Counted from the stretch's first letter, positions 38,104 to 51,539 are shown. The stretch: 64,000 nucleotides of DNA from Perognathus longimembris pacificus (GCF_023159225.1 NC_063181.1:5105606-5169605); one strand, 5' to 3'. The notes: a model not told the origin generated them from the sequence alone. Program-made: numbers and translations.

Positions 38104-39256
38104 TGGGAAAGTTTCTTAACAATGGTTTGGCAATGGCACTTTGGGATCTGATCCTCAGTAACGGGGCAACAAAAGAAATCAAATGGATTAAACTGAAAAA
38201 GCTTCAGCCCCAGCAAAAATCATCAACAACAACAGCGAAGAGACAACCTGTGGACTGGAAAGAAATACATCTGGATTAGGAGCTGAGGGTTAAAATCTAG
38301 AAGGAACTAAAAAAAAAAAAAAAAAAAAAAAAAAACCAGCAAATAAATAGCCCTATCCAAAAAGAAAAATGGGCAAAGGACCTGAACAGATATTTCTCAA
38401 AAGGAAACATAAACAATCATCAGGCACATGCTTTGCACATGCATAGCTAGCATCCAAAAGACAAAAGATGACAAGGTTTGCAGACAATGTGCAGAGCATG
38501 GAACCAGGTGCCCACTGCTAGGAATGGATACTCTACCAGGCCTTCCCAGACTCCCTCCCGGCGGCACGTCAGTGATCTCTGCCCTTCCGATGCCTCTCCC
38601 GGCACTGGACCTCCCACAGTAGGTGGCACACAGACTTTCGGCTGCTCCCAGCTCTTCTCGGGGTTGTTGGTTTTGTGTAACCGTACAAAGTGAGTTTTGA
38701 AACTGTTCCTCTGTGTCAGAGGGCTCTGCGGGGGGGACAAAGCTGTCTCCCTGGCTTTGCCACGACTGCTCTGCCAATGAGCGCCATCCCGGGGGACTTG
38801 TCAAATTGCCCCACTGCACAGCGCACAAGAAGGGGGCGCACACAGCTTTTAGCCATCGTGATCAAACGCTGTTTGACATTTTCCTTGTGTTGCGGTGGGC
38901 CTATTCGCGGCGGCCCATTCATCCGGAGTGAGTCACTGCTTTATGGATCTGAACACAAAGTGGCCCAGCTGAGGACCCGCACAGAGACAAAGGCTCGCGG
39001 GCACCGCGGGAGAGCCAGAAAGGTAAACAGGTAAACAGCTGCTCCAGAGACTTGAGAGATCTTTGAAAAATAATAAAAGGAGGGAAGCAAAGAGCATTCA
39101 TCACCTCCAAAGGGGCCTTTGGGTTTTTAAAAGGGAACCTCAGAAACTTCTAACGTTGCGACCATCCAGATGCCTTAGTCCTTGTCCTACACCCCCTCCT
39201 CCATCCATTTCCTTAAGCTTTTTTTTTTCCTCTCTAGCAGTGTCTGCCTCCTTTTC

Positions 39257-39467
39257 TTTTCTTTTTTTTTTTTGCCAGTCCTGGGCCTTGGACTCAGGGC
39301 CTGAGCACTGTCCCTGGCTTCTTCCCACTCAAGGCTAGCACTCTGCCACTTGAGCCACAGCGCCACTTCTGGCCGTTTTCTGTATATGTGGTGCTGGGGA
39401 ATCGAACCTAGGGCCTCGTGTATCCGAGGCAGGCACTCTTGCCACTAGGCTATATCCCCAGCCCCCT
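39257..39467 (-). mobile_element. IDL-Geo SINE (reverse)
   Basis: T run, 'gccagtcctgggccttggactc' through 'ggctatatccccagcccc'. Full length. Flanks 'ctccttttct' and 'ctcctttcct' look like a duplication. Confidence 0.9.
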
Positions 39468-39469
39468 CC

Positions 39470-41480
39470 TTTCCTTAATCTATGAACATCACGCATAACT
39501 TTCTTACATCCCCCAAAGCCTCCCCTCTCTCCTTCCCTCTGAAGCCAGTGAGGAACTTCATCCAGGCTCCCAAATCATGGTCTGCAGACCAGCAGCAGGG
39601 AGGGCGCTGTGTACCTGAAGGGCAGGCCTCAGGCCTGCCCAGCCTGCCAATCTCCCACCTCCGTGGGTGAGGTTCAAGGACCTCACGCAGGAGTCTGAAA
39701 AGCATCAGCTGCACTGTACATCCCTCTAGGCCACTCATCCTTCTCAACTGTCTTCTACTGTCCTTTCAATGCTTATTCCCTAGGGTTCTGTCCTGGGCCT
39801 CCGTTTTCCTCTTTACATCAACTGAGCCACCTAGAGCCTAATTTGATCGCTTTTTTTCACATACGTTAGTCTCTACCTCGGAGTCTCGTCCCCAGTCTCC
39901 ATCCTCAGCCTTACTCTGGAATACCCAGTTGTTTATGGACCTTTCTGCCTAAATGCCACAGCTTTCTAACTTCAATGTGTCTAAAATGAACTATTTCCAA
40001 GAGTCACTCTGCATCTGCGTTGAGACTCTGCAGTGACAACTGCCAGCCGCTGGGGCTTTCCACCCTTGGATCCAATCTCCCAATGTGCTCAGGTGACGGG
40101 GCTGTCGGCCCTGGGCTCCTAGTCCCTGAGGGCTGGCCTGCAGACAAGAACCATCCCAGCCTCAAGCACGGAGCTCTGCTCGTGAAGTCACTTCTCACAG
40201 CAGTGCTGAGGGTAGGTCTTCCCACACACGTAGGACCCACCGTCACATCTACATCTCCCAAAGCCTGTGGCTTCCTTCTTAACAAGCCACAGAACGCCTG
40301 ACCCAGTCAGCTCCTGGAGGCCTGGCTGGTCCCCATTTCAAACAAGCAGATGGTCGGAGGCCTTTCTCACCCGCTGAGCTGCAAGGGGAAATGAGGAGCC
40401 TCTGCTTAGGGGGAACCCCTGTCAGCAAATTCGCCCTTCTGTTCTGCACCTTCCTCAGGGGAGATGATTGCAATTTGGACCTGGACTACCTCCAAGGCTC
40501 CAGAGGGCATCACCGAGAGATGATTGAATCCTGAGGGCACCAGCCTTATTCATTCACGGATGAGCCTACAAGGAGAGCCCACCAGAGGAAGCAGGCCACT
40601 GGTCTGAAGGGTGTTTCTCATCCATGCCCCTCACCCCCGTCTGCTTCTTGGAGAACAGCCTCCGCTACCACCTGCTCCTTCCACCGTGATAGCCTCGCCT
40701 CAGCCCAGGAAGATTCCCACGAATGGAAACCTCTAGAACTGCCTACAGACTACTGGGGTGGGGAGGCCAAATCCATTCACAAGAGGAAGATTTCCTCCAC
40801 TGCTAAAGATGACAGCAGAATGTAGGAGCTCACACTCACAAAGCGTCCGATGCCGTGTTTTCTTTATCTGCACAGCCCATGCTCCCACACTGTCGTCCCG
40901 TGACTAGCCATCCGTGTCTTTAAATATAATTGTGCTACAGAGGGAATTTTAGAAGCCCCAGAATCAACTCAGAAAAAAAAAAATCATCCTTTCAGACATA
41001 CTTCTAAAGTGAAGAGGCGGTGGAGGACAACTCCGTGAAGTCAGATTTACACAGCATTATGCAGATAGCTGGAAGAGCAGCCTTTGATGGGCAAGCAAGA
41101 TCAGCCCAGCAGTTTAATGTTAATTCTTGGCTTTAAGTAACTTCTGGAATAATTATGCCATGAAAAGAAATATTCCAGCTCTGGACCGACCCCAAGCCCA
41201 GGCCGGGGGGGGGGGGGCGGAGGGAGAATGTGTTCCAATGGCTTTGATACATGTCACTATTGGACTAAAATGAGAACATTTTCCTTATACTTAGTGCGGC
41301 ACAAATTAAAAAGGCCCAGAATTGCTTTTCTGAGAGAGGAACCAGAACTGGGGCCTCCGAAATTCTGTTTCTTTTTTTTGGGGGGGGGTATTTTATTTAT
41401 TTTTTGCCCCAGTCATGACACTCCCCTTTACTTAAATGAGGGACCCAATATTTTCGGCCACTCAGTCAAATGAAGAGTGC
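39470..41480. other. Non-coding stretch, no gene recognised
   Basis: Mostly unique sequence with short frames of no recognisable family. Contains G runs at about 41205 and 41381. Confidence 0.55.
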
Positions 41481-41494
41481 AAGTTTGGGCTGGG

Positions 41495-42003
41495 AATCCG
41501 TCTGTCCATCCCTCCGTCCGTCACATCTGTCACATGTCCATCCGTCCGCCACATGTGGGTTGCATGTCCATCAGATGTTGGTCGCATGTCCGTCGCATGC
41601 TGGCCACATGTCCGTCACATGGTAGACACATGTCCGTTGCATGTCAGTCACATCACGTGTCCATCACATGTCCGTCCGTCCTTCCATCACACGTCCGCCT
41701 GTCACATGTCTGTCAAATTCCGGTACGTGTCTGTCACATGTCCATTACATGCCAGTCACATGTCTGTCTCATGTCTACCGCATGCCAGTCACATTTCAAT
41801 CGCATGTCGGTCACCTGCCAGCTACATATCGGTTGTATGTCTGTCACATGTCAGCCACATGTCCATCGCATGTTGGTCACGTATCCGCCGCCTATCAGCC
41901 ACATATCCACCGCATGTTGGTCACGTCCATCACATGTCTGTCACATGTCTGACCGCCCTTCCATCACATGTCCATCGTCTGTCACATGTCTGTCCGTCCT
42001 TCC
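41495..42003. repeat. 11-bp minisatellite, consensus CATGTCCGTCA
   Basis: About 45 degenerate copies of an 11-bp unit (CATGTCNGTCA-like), many keeping ACATGT, i.e. CANNTG E-box cores. The unit has no stop in any phase, so all three plus frames are open with an 11-residue period (HMSVTCPLHAS-like). That pattern is a tandem repeat, not a protein. Confidence 0.93.
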
Positions 42004-43480
42004 TGGGCTGAGGCCCAGAGGAGCCAGAGATTGTTTCTATGGAAGGAAACATGGCTGTATCACTGGTTTCTGCTTCCTGCTAGGTGTGTGCTGACCTGCC
42101 ACGCCAAGGGAGAATTGTGTCAGCCGTGTCTGCCAGAGCAGGCGGCAGGAACTGGAGTCCAAAGAACGCCAATATGAATACTAGTGGCTGATGAATGCTA
42201 ATGCTAATGACAGTCCCCACTTAGCGAGCGTGACGATGACACGGGTAGCTGGCACTCCGGGAAGAAGATTCTGTTCTGCTAAGGGGAGGCTTGGCAGCAA
42301 AGCCTTGCGCAGTAGAAGTGACTGTCAGTTTCACAGACTCGTGGTCTTCTGGCAGGGGGATGTGAACATTTCCCACTTGGTAGGAGGGCATCAGCTGTTA
42401 TGAGAGAATCCACTTCCAGGAAGGCAGCAACCACTAGGACAGAACCCATCTGCAGGGAGTCCCCATACCCTCTTCCCTGCATCAGCCTGTGGTGGAGGGG
42501 CAGACTGGTCTTCTCCCACTTTTCTGCAGAGTGCACCTCACGTCTACCCTCACCTTAGCCAAGCTCATTTCCATGGCCATCAAACCCAATCTCAGGGACA
42601 ATGAGGTTTGTGACAAAAACACTTTTGCAACTCAGGGCACTTCCAGTGCTCTGTTTACACTAAAATTAAAGGAGACCTGGTAGCAATGCAAATTGATACA
42701 GCAGTTAAAAAAAAAAAGCACATTTCATGCTGGGGATAAAAATAATCTAACAAAAAGATCTCTGTAGAACTGAATTTTTGGCTCAGAGTGAGTTCAAAGG
42801 ATTGTTATTTTTAAAAACCAAAATGTCCTGTGTTCCTGTGTCGGTCTATTTTCTGTGGCTGCAACAAAAAAATCTGAGTCTGGGTAACAGATACGGAAGG
42901 AAAGATCATTTAGCTCACAGTTTTAGAAGCTGAGGTCCAAGATTAAGCAGCCTCTCAGTGCAGCCTCTGGTGAGGACTTTCTGGCCACCACAGAAGGGTG
43001 GATGGTGGGTGGCAGGTACATGTGTAAAGAGGGGTAAGGCAGGAAGTCAGGGATTTGGGGACTGGCCTCCCTCTTTGTTAGTAATTATTTGTATGTGTTA
43101 TATGTTTAATTTATATAACATATAGCCTCGCACAAGTGTGCTTATATATGTGTACATTTACATATACCTAAACATACATATATTCATGTTAAAGCTTCGC
43201 ATTCGGGTAAATGTATATATTCCAAATGCATATGGATTCCCATAAACACAGATGTGCACATGTACATTGTGCTAAGGTGTGATATCATATGTCAACACAA
43301 GCATATTGTGTGTGTGAAATCTCATAGAAGCCTGTATAATAATGACTGTATGTATAGGTGTTCAACAACTTTACTTTTAGAAGTCAGTATTAATATAATA
43401 TTTTGTAAACTACATCCTTGAAATCATTTAAACTTACCATAAATTTTCAATGTACTTAACTAATGTATACAACTTACAAG
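42004..43480. other. Non-coding stretch with an ancient interspersed repeat
   Basis: 'ctattttctgtggctgcaac', 'gagtctgggtaacagatacgg' and 'ctctggtgaggactttctgg' (42848-42985) look like an old mammalian repeat that I cannot name. 43080-43430 is AT-rich. Confidence 0.45.
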
Positions 43481-43487
43481 CCTCTTT

Positions 43488-43698
43488 TGGCTTTTTTCTT
43501 TTTTTTCCCCAGTCCTGGGCCTTGGACTCCGTGCCTGAGCACTGTCCCTGGCTTCCTTTTGCTCAAGGCTAGCACTCTGCCACTTGAGCCACAGCGCCAC
43601 TTCTGGCCTTTTCTACATATGCGGTGCTGAGGAATGGAACCCAGGGCTTCGTGCATTCTAGGCAAGCGCTCTACCGCTAAGCCACCTTCCCAGCCCCA
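43488..43698 (-). mobile_element. IDL-Geo SINE (reverse)
   Basis: T run through 'aagccaccttcccagcccc', full length. Confidence 0.9.
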
Positions 43699-44719
43699 CG
43701 AGCTTCTTTTGGGAATCAGTGAGCTCCAGGCGTGACCCGCACAGGCCCTGGACCCCGTTCGGGAGTGGGGGCCGACCAGCATGGCCACAGTGAGTGCGCT
43801 TTTGCTCCCCGGCGGTGAGCAACCTGAATCATGGCGATGAAATGTTTACCTACCCAGCAGGTGCTACGCGGTTCAAAGCTGCTTTGTCCTCCTGCCCACT
43901 CTAGCCAGCCCAGGCACCGGTGGAGGAAGAGAAGTGACCAGACAGGCATGTCATTTAGACTACTGTCCACGCCAGGCTAGCCCTGAAGACCAGATCCAGG
44001 CAGACGCTCTGCTGTAGGCCCAGGTCAAGGAGCCCCTTCCCCTCAGCCGTGACCACTGCACTTGAAATAGGGGCTCCCGCTAACTGTGCTCGGTGGGCGG
44101 GGAGAAAATGTTCAGTGAGCTCTTATCATTAAGGTTGAATGGCTCTATCTCCCACTGAAGCAAATAATGAAACTAAAGTATGTGTAATGCTGGTAAGACA
44201 CAGTGTTGTGTAACTATAGATAGAGACAACTCAAAAGCAATAAAATAGGGCTGTGGGCATGACTCAATTCAGAGTGCTTCCAGCAGGTGCACACCCAGGT
44301 TCAGATGCTAGTACTAGAAGAAAAAAAGAGAAAAAGGCAGGAAAATGCTTGGCCATTGTTCTCAACGAGTTTCTAATTTTTGAGGACAATATCCATGTGA
44401 AACACCCAGATAAATACGGGGCAGCCTATTAAAAGTATTTATCCTTTACAGTATTATTCACTTGTCACAGCCTTGTGGGAGGGAACTTGGCCACAAAGAT
44501 CAAAATCACAAATGACTATCATAACGTGCATGTGTGCACGCACACACGCATGTACTACTGGGATTTGCACGCAGCGTCTCTTACTTGCTAGGCTGATACT
44601 GTACCCCTTGAACCTTTTTTGCTGGTTACTTTGGAGCTGAAGTGTAGTAAATGTGTTGCCAAGCCTGGCCTCCAAGTTCAGCCCCCAGATCTCAGCCCAG
44701 CTGAATATCACTTTTGGCC

Positions 44720-44905
44720 CAGAGTTGACCTCTAGGAATTTATCCTTCAGCCATATTTAAGAAGTAAAGTATTCGAAACAATTCATTGCAATAATGCTCA
44801 AAATAAGAAGAGATGGAAAGAATCCCAGTACCCTCAAATAGGGGACTGGTTAAGAACATTGCGCTACAGGTGCACAATGGAACGTTTTGAAGGAATATAA
44901 ACGCA
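44720..44905 (+). mobile_element. Old L1 fragment
   Basis: 'ctaggaatttatccttcagcc', 'ttcattgcaataatgctcaa', 'aataggggactggttaagaac', 'acaatggaacgttttgaagg': a familiar late-ORF2 L1 segment. Confidence 0.7.
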
Positions 44906-44907
44906 TG

Positions 44908-45135
44908 AGCTGCTAGCATGGTGGTATTCTCCTAAAATCCCACCTACTTGGGATATGGAGGCAGGAGGATTTCAATCTCCAAGCCAGCCTGGGCAGTTAG
45001 TGAGATCCTATCTCAAAAAAAAAAAAAAAAATACCAGGAAAAGGGCTGGGGGGGGGGGATGGCTCATAGAGCACTTTCCTAGCATGCGAGCAGGCCCTGG
45101 GTTCAATCCCCAGTATTGCAAAACAAAAACAAGAA
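44908..45135 (+). mobile_element. B1 followed by ID unit (B1-dID-like composite SINE)
   Basis: A B1 part 'agcatggtggtattctcct ... gtgagatcctatctc', an A run, then ID part 'ggctcatagagcactttcctagcatgcgagc' in pieces and 'gggttcaatccccagtattgc'. Confidence 0.7.
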
Positions 45136-45249
45136 CAAAATGTGTATATAAGATGCTTCCATGTGTAACAGGGAGTACAGAATATCTGCATGCCCTTTCA
45201 TCTTTATCAGTAAACAACATCACACACACACACAGCCCCCAAAGTTGAT

Positions 45250-48200
45250 CTGATAACTTGCAGTGGGCCCTGGAAGGTGTCATGGGTTAAACACGGTTGA
45301 AATGCATTCCCCATTTTGAGACAGAAGAGGTGCAACTAGACCCTCAGGGCTCTGGCCGCACACACGGGTTCACTGGTGCGATTCACAGAGGAGTGGATCC
45401 CGGGTTAATGGCTGAACCCATGAGCTTGGTCTGCGCTGCTCCCCGGTCAGCTCTCCTCACCAGCAGTCACTAGACTCTTCCAGCAGTTGGCCTTCATTCT
45501 TACTGTGCAGAGGGGAATGGAGAGGGTCGATTAAGTAACTTCTACTAAACGAAGAGCGAAGCCAGGGATGCCAAAGGGCCTGGGATGGATGCCTGGCCGG
45601 CGTCCAGGTCCAGCTCAGAACACGCCCCCAAATCACCCCAGAGCGCCCAATGACAGCCAAAAGGTCTGAGTTGTGCAACAATGGTGGTGGTTTCTTTGCT
45701 GGTCTTTACACTTTGATGTGCTGTGCTTTCCAACTGTTTGTGTTTTGATGAGTATAGCTGCCCCTTACAAATAGAAACAAGTACAGTGGAAAACATGAGT
45801 GGTGTAGACATTAGGAACAAAGGCGAGCCACTCCTCTCCTGCAGTGCAGAAGCGTCACAGGATAGAGGAAGCCGAGTAACAACGTGATTCCGTGATTCCG
45901 TACCTAGGTCAGTGTGACCCACCTGGCCAGGCAGGGCGGAGTCCAGAAGAGGATGAGGGGCGGCCAGCAGCGACACTGCAAGGCAGAGAGTGTCCCCCCT
46001 CCCCCGGCCCCCATGCAGGCGAGCACTCTACCGCTAAGCCACGTGCCCAGCCCCACAGAGCAGATCTTGACATCTGCAAGGTAACTGTTCTTAAATCTTC
46101 CTGAGTCTGACCTGAGAATACTACAGCACAAAGCTCTCCTTTACCAGCCAGGACTCTGAAGGGCAAGTGACAGAAACCCAGCTGACGGAGAGAGGCATGT
46201 GGCAAAGACAGAATTCAAAGAACAGCTGGACAATTAAACCGAAGACAAAGGTGCAGTGGCTCCCCACAAAACCAGGATCTGTCCATACAACACCAAGATC
46301 TCCCTCTCTCCTCCTCTCCCCTCCTTCCCCTCTCTCCCTCTCCCTCTGTCTCTCTCCCCCTAGCTCTCTTCACCCCCACCCCCACGGATGCCTCTCCTCT
46401 CTCCTAGGTCCTGTCACAGTCTCTCCACACGGCCATGGAGAGGTCTACGCTTCAGTTGGGAATTTTTCAGTTGGGAATCGTGGGATGAGCTTTGGCGGGG
46501 GCTGGATCCGTCGCGGGAAGCACACAGCAGCAGTGTTGGGAGGGCAGGGAGAGCTCTGAGCACAAGATGCCAAGTGGAGATCGGAGGATCACAGTTCCAG
46601 ACCAGCCTGGGCAGAACAAGTCCGCAAGACTCGGTCTCCATGGAGAGGCGGTGCGCTTGGCTGGCTGTCTGAGAGCTCAGCAACGAGCAGCAGCCTAAAG
46701 GAGGCAGACGGTGGCCCGGATGTGTGCCAGGTGGCCCGGATGGGTGTGTGTCCCCATCTTTTGCCATTGGCTATTCTGAGATAGGGGTCTAACTAGGATC
46801 CCTTGATCTCTGCCTCCCAAGTAGCTGGGATTCCAGACGTGAGTCACTGCCCTTGGAAATACTCGTCTGACTTCCGGCAGGACTTATTCAGCATTCCCTG
46901 TGTGGCGGTGGGGTACTGAGAACTGGAGAAGCCACATCTGCCCCACAGATGTGCACCCAGGGGATGTGCACAGAGAGTCCCTCGGCCCTGCCCCAGCCCC
47001 TGGGGCGCTGGAGGTCTTTCCCACAGACAGAAGAGCATCGACCGCAACCCTCCTCCATGCAGACTACGCGGGGCTGGCGCTAGTTCCTTCCTCGATCACT
47101 TCCTGCAGAGATAACGAGGAAGTCTACCCTCACAGGAGGAAACCTCGCGTTTATTTCCCTCACGGCTCCTGCCACAGGGCAAGAATGTCAAGAAAGAGCC
47201 ATAGGGGAAAAGTCAGACGCTCACACCGACGCCAAGAAGGGAGGAGGGAAGAAGCCAGGCCTGGGCTCCCGGCCTGGACGACCTAGGTTTGAACACCCAC
47301 TCCTCCCCTGTTGTCCATCATCACTCAGTACACTCAGCGTCCATACTACGAAATAACAATGACCCCTACCTCACAGAGCTAATGAGATAATAAAGCTTAC
47401 CTAAAAACCACTCAGCACGCGGCTACCACAGAGGAAGCCCTCAATTAATAGTGCTTTTTTTTTTGGCAGCACTGGGATTTGAACTCAGGAACTCACGGTG
47501 CTATGCATGTGCTTTACCACCTGAGCCACTCCGCCCGGCTTCTTTCCTCTGGCTACTTCTGGGATAAGGTCTCCAATTATGCCCAGACCAGCCTGGGCCG
47601 TGATCCTTTCAGTCAGCTGAATGTGATGGACAATTTAACAAGCAGTGCCGCACAGTGCAGGAAGCCGGGGAAAGCCGTGCGTGCACAGGAGGAATCTCAC
47701 ACCCTGCGGCATGGAAGGCTGTTCTCGGTGGAGCGGCCTCCGATGGAAGAGCGGAGAGGAGAGTAGCACTTTGTCAGGAGTGCGGGCGGTAAGGCTGGAG
47801 GAGGTCCAGGTGTGGGGAGCACCAGGAGGTAAGCGCTGGGGGAGAGCTCCCCAGCTCCCCACCTGTAGCTGATCAGCCAAGAGTAGAGATGAAGGGGAGC
47901 AAGCTGGAGCCCAGGGGCAGGGCTCTCAGAACACGAGGGCAGAAGGGTACAGGCGTTTACAGACATGATGGGATCCAGTGAGCCTCTGGGGGTGGGGGGT
48001 GCATTCTGGAGACTGAACTAGTGTCTTCCAACTCGCTGGGCAAAGGTCCTCTACCACTTGAGCCACACTCCAGCAATATTATTCTTGGCTATTCAGATAG
48101 GGTACTCTACCCCTGGAGCCGTACCTCCAGTCCTGCTTTGTGCTGGTTATTTTGGAGATGGGAGTCTCTCAGACTTCTCAGGCCAGGGCTGCTTCCAATG

Positions 48201-48480
48201 CTGATCCTCTAGCCCTCGGCCTCCTGGGTAGCTAGGATTATAGATGTGCACTCACAAGTACCCACCAAGGCCATACAAGCCACCGATAACGCTAGGCCTC
48301 CCTCTCGCTATCTGTGGAAAGAGTGCGCTAAGTAAACGGTATCTCTGCTGTCTTACAGCCCTGTAATCTGTCTTTCAGGAATCTAGAACGATAGCATTCT
48401 TTTCCCGGGCTTGGTTCTACTTTTTGTTTAAATCTCACTTCCTCCTCTTCCTTATCATAAATTTGTCACAAGTTATCTGA
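45250..48480. other. Non-coding stretch with scattered SINE remnants
   Basis: B1/Geo-like fragments lie at about 46555-46650, 46770-46855 (reverse) and 47451-47612 (reverse tRNA-like, T-run start), and a Geo-like reverse piece at 48000-48265. A TCTC/CCTC-rich tract is at 46300-46390. No gene is recognised. Confidence 0.5.
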
Positions 48481-48559
48481 TCCTAATGTGGTGTTTGCCA
48501 GGACTTTTGTGTGTAGCATGAAAAACACAGAACAAAATCTGCTTTCATAACCACTCCTA

Positions 48560-49060
48560 AGTGTGTAACTGTCACTCTAACCATCTCCAGAACTTTCCAA
48601 GTTACCTCCGCCCCAAACTCTGACACTCATAAAATTGTAACTCCTCCTTCCTCTTTCTCTACGAGCCAGTATTCTACCTGCTGAACCTGACTGTGAATTT
48701 GACTATGCCAGGGACCTCAGACAAGTGGAGTCCTGTAGTCTTTGTCACAGGTGGTTGGTTTAGAGCACTGTGCATCACATCTTCAAGATGTCTCCCTATT
48801 CTAACGTGTGCCACAATTCTCTGCCTTTTTCAGGATGGTTAATATTCACTGCACATCTTTTTTATCATCCACCCATCCAGACACTTAAGCTTGCTCTCCA
48901 CCTTTTGGCTATTGCAAAGAACACTGCTATGAACACGAGTGAACAAATTCTGTTTGCATCTGTGCTTTCAGTCTTTTGAATTTCATCCAAGAAATGGGAA
49001 TGGCTGGTTATCTGGGAATTATGTCATTGGTGGGACCCTATACTGTTTTGTTCAGAGGTG
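48560..49060 (-). mobile_element. Old L1 fragment (reverse)
   Basis: 'ggctattgcaaagaacactgc' and 'gggaatggctggttatctggg' are the reverse of a known L1 3' segment. Frames are short and broken. Confidence 0.6.
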
Positions 49061-49077
49061 TGTTAAACATAGAGACG

Positions 49078-49375
49078 GAGCTGAGTGTGGATGGCTCATG
49101 CCTGTAATTCTAGCTACTTCCAAGGCTGAGATCATAGGGCTGAGACGGCTTGAGAAGAAAAGTCTGAGACTCCATCGCAATGCAATAAGCTGGACCAGGC
49201 AGTAGGTGCCTCTCATCCCAGCTTCATAGAAAGCCTAAAATAGGTGGGTTACATTCCGGGTACACACAAGGTGGGAAACAAGACCCGATCTCAAAAATAA
49301 GCAGCACCAGACCTGTAGGCGTAGCTCAGCAGTAGAACAAGCTTCAGTCCCTGGGCTCAACCCCTAGTACACTTG
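49078..49375 (+). mobile_element. SINE cluster (Geo-like head, ID unit)
   Basis: 'tgtggatggctcatgcctgtaattc' in pieces, a repeated B1-like middle, then ID unit 'ggcgtagctcagcagtagaac ... gggctcaacccctagtac'. Confidence 0.55.
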
Positions 49376-49898
49376 AACACACTACACACGCCAGGCTGCT
49401 GAAGGCGCTGGGCGTTCTCAGCCCCGTGCGGAGGGCTGTCTGCTGGATGTGCCTGGGTTCTCTTATCCACCTCAGGCACAGCAGACCTCTGCTGTCGGAA
49501 GGAGACAGTGCTGGATGCTGGGCTGCGCTTTGCTCTTCACGTGAGCCTTCGTACCAAGTCGTACAGAGGGGACTCCTGGAACTCGGCTCCCAGGCGTTCT
49601 GTAAGGATCAGGGGTGTATGTACACAAAGCACCTGGGCAAGCAAGCTCTGACAGAACAAAGTCAATTATCTCACCCTACTGATTGCACAGGGCAGGAATA
49701 GAAACCAAACAAAACAATGTGTCTCAAAGTTGAAAAGGTAATGCTTTCTATCAGGGCTATACCTTGCTCCTTTCTCCCCGATCCTTGCTACATCCTAAAT
49801 GCTTCCGGCCTCCTAACCTCTTAGGTCTAATCTTTCCTTGTTTAATGCAGATCTCCTCTTGTCATCCTCTGAGTTTTCAGTCGGCTGCCCTTCACCTT

Positions 49899-50109
49899 TC
49901 TTTTTTTTTTTTTTTTTTTGCCAGTCCTGGGGCTTGGACTCAGGGCCTGAGCACTGTCCCTGGCTTCTTTTTGCTCAAGGCTAGCACTCTGCCACTTGAG
50001 CCACAGCCCCACTTCTGGCTATTTTCTATATATGTGGTGCTGGGGAATCGAACCCAGGGCTTCATGTTTATGAGGCAAGCACTCTTGCCACTCGGCCATA
50101 TTCCCAACC
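49899..50109 (-). mobile_element. IDL-Geo SINE (reverse)
   Basis: Full length. Flanks TGCCCTTCACCTTTC occur on both sides exactly. Confidence 0.93.
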
Positions 50110-51330
50110 CCTGCCCTTCACCTTTCTAAGGCCTTTGATGAACTTCCCCTCCATGATACTTCTCTCCTGACCCTCGTATTTGCTATTCATGCTTGCCCCT
50201 GTCCTTGAACATCCTTAAAATTGATTTCAAACTGGCTTTTCCAGAAGTCTTTTCCCGGCTCCGTCAGACCAGAATAGAGCTTGCAACGTGGTGCGTAGGA
50301 CCTGTCACCACTCCAAACCCATGCAGTATTTTAACGATTCCATTGTCTTTGTATTTCCAATCCGAGCACAGTGCTGGGATGAGCACAGTGCTAGGCCGTC
50401 TACGGAACAAATCAATTCAAGGCTGGGCTAGTTCCCAGCCTTAACTCTGCCCAAACGACTTGTTTACACAGCCTGGCATTGCTTGACTTGATCAGTTAAT
50501 GATTAGTATCCTTATCAAGCAGTGTTTTTCCTTTGTAAATTCGCATCACCAAGATGGAAGCCAAATGTTTCAAACGTGTTTTTTTCTCTACTTTCTTCCT
50601 TCAAAATAAACAAGGGAGGGGGGAGAAGATGCGGCTCAGGGGCAGGGCACTGTAGCATTGGGCTTTACTCCCAACATCAATCAATCAATGGTGCATTTCT
50701 AAACTCCTTCTTCTGAGAGATGCCATGGTTTCATCAGTGTCTAAGAAATGCCTTGTGTGCCTACTTCCAAGATTTGACAAGGCCCATTAGCAGCTCCTGC
50801 ACGTGGCTTATTTTTCCATTAAGGGTGAGCTACTCTGTCTTGGGAAATGCTTGGTAAATACCTGCTGTAGAAATAATAGATGGGATGCCCAGTTGTGCCA
50901 ACACCTATAAACACCATTCTGTGGCTCGGGGTCAGTTTTAAATTTACCTCCTCAAGAACTGTGGCAGCTGTGCCTTCTGCAAAGCACGAAGGGCACTGGA
51001 AGGTCAGTAAGGCACCCGGCCACCTGTTCCTTAAACTAACCCAAAGTGTATGCACTTTCACTGATCAGCATCTTTCCCGTGAGCCCGTGTCTTGTATGTA
51101 CTGAAATGTCTTTCCCCAGGAAGCTCCGCACTGGACAAGGAGCTCACGGGGGCTTCCCTTTGCAGTCCACTGAGAAGAATGACCTTGCCACAAAATTGCC
51201 AAACTGCTCTTCCTCAGCTTGCCATTCTTAGGGGTGTGGGTGATGGTTTATAACTCACTAGGTGTTGGTTCTCTCTTTGGGGGGGGGTCCCTTATGTCAT
51301 TACGAGAATCACTAACACACAGCAGTTAAG

Positions 51331-51539
51331 ATGGATTTTTTTTTTTTTTGCCAGTCCTGGGGCTTGAACTCAGGGCCTGAGCACTGTCCCTGGCTTCTTT
51401 TTGCTCAAGGCTAGCACTCTGCCACTTGAGCCACAGCGCCGCTTCTGGCTTTTTCTATATATGTGGTGCTGAGGAATCGAACCCAGGGTTTCATGCATGC
51501 AAGGCAAGCACTCTACCGCTAAGCCACATTCCCAGCCCC
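51331..51539 (-). mobile_element. IDL-Geo SINE (reverse)
   Basis: Full length. Flanks AAGATGGATTTTTTTT occur on both sides exactly. Confidence 0.93.

Larger units (their letters stand above)
37196..38445 (+). mobile_element. L1 ORF2 3' fragment, split by two SINEs
   Basis: Pieces at 37196-37474, 37683-37872 and 38104-38445 follow the order of the L1 ORF2 C-terminal coding region: 'caaaactggagccattacag', 'agactcagaatggattaaac'-like, 'ggatctgatcctcagtaacg', 'atgggcaaaggacctgaaca'. Frames carry stops, so it is dead. A run of about 30 A (38309-38335) sits where L1 has an A-rich stretch. Confidence 0.75.

Noticed and set aside
38397..39034. Cluster of short overlapping frames on both strands
   Set aside because: No recognisable family, no splice support, and partly L1-derived sequence at the left edge.
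41436..42094. Cys/His-rich repeat proteins of 103-205 codons
   Set aside because: All three frames of the 11-bp minisatellite are open equally. No start context or conserved frame supports a gene.
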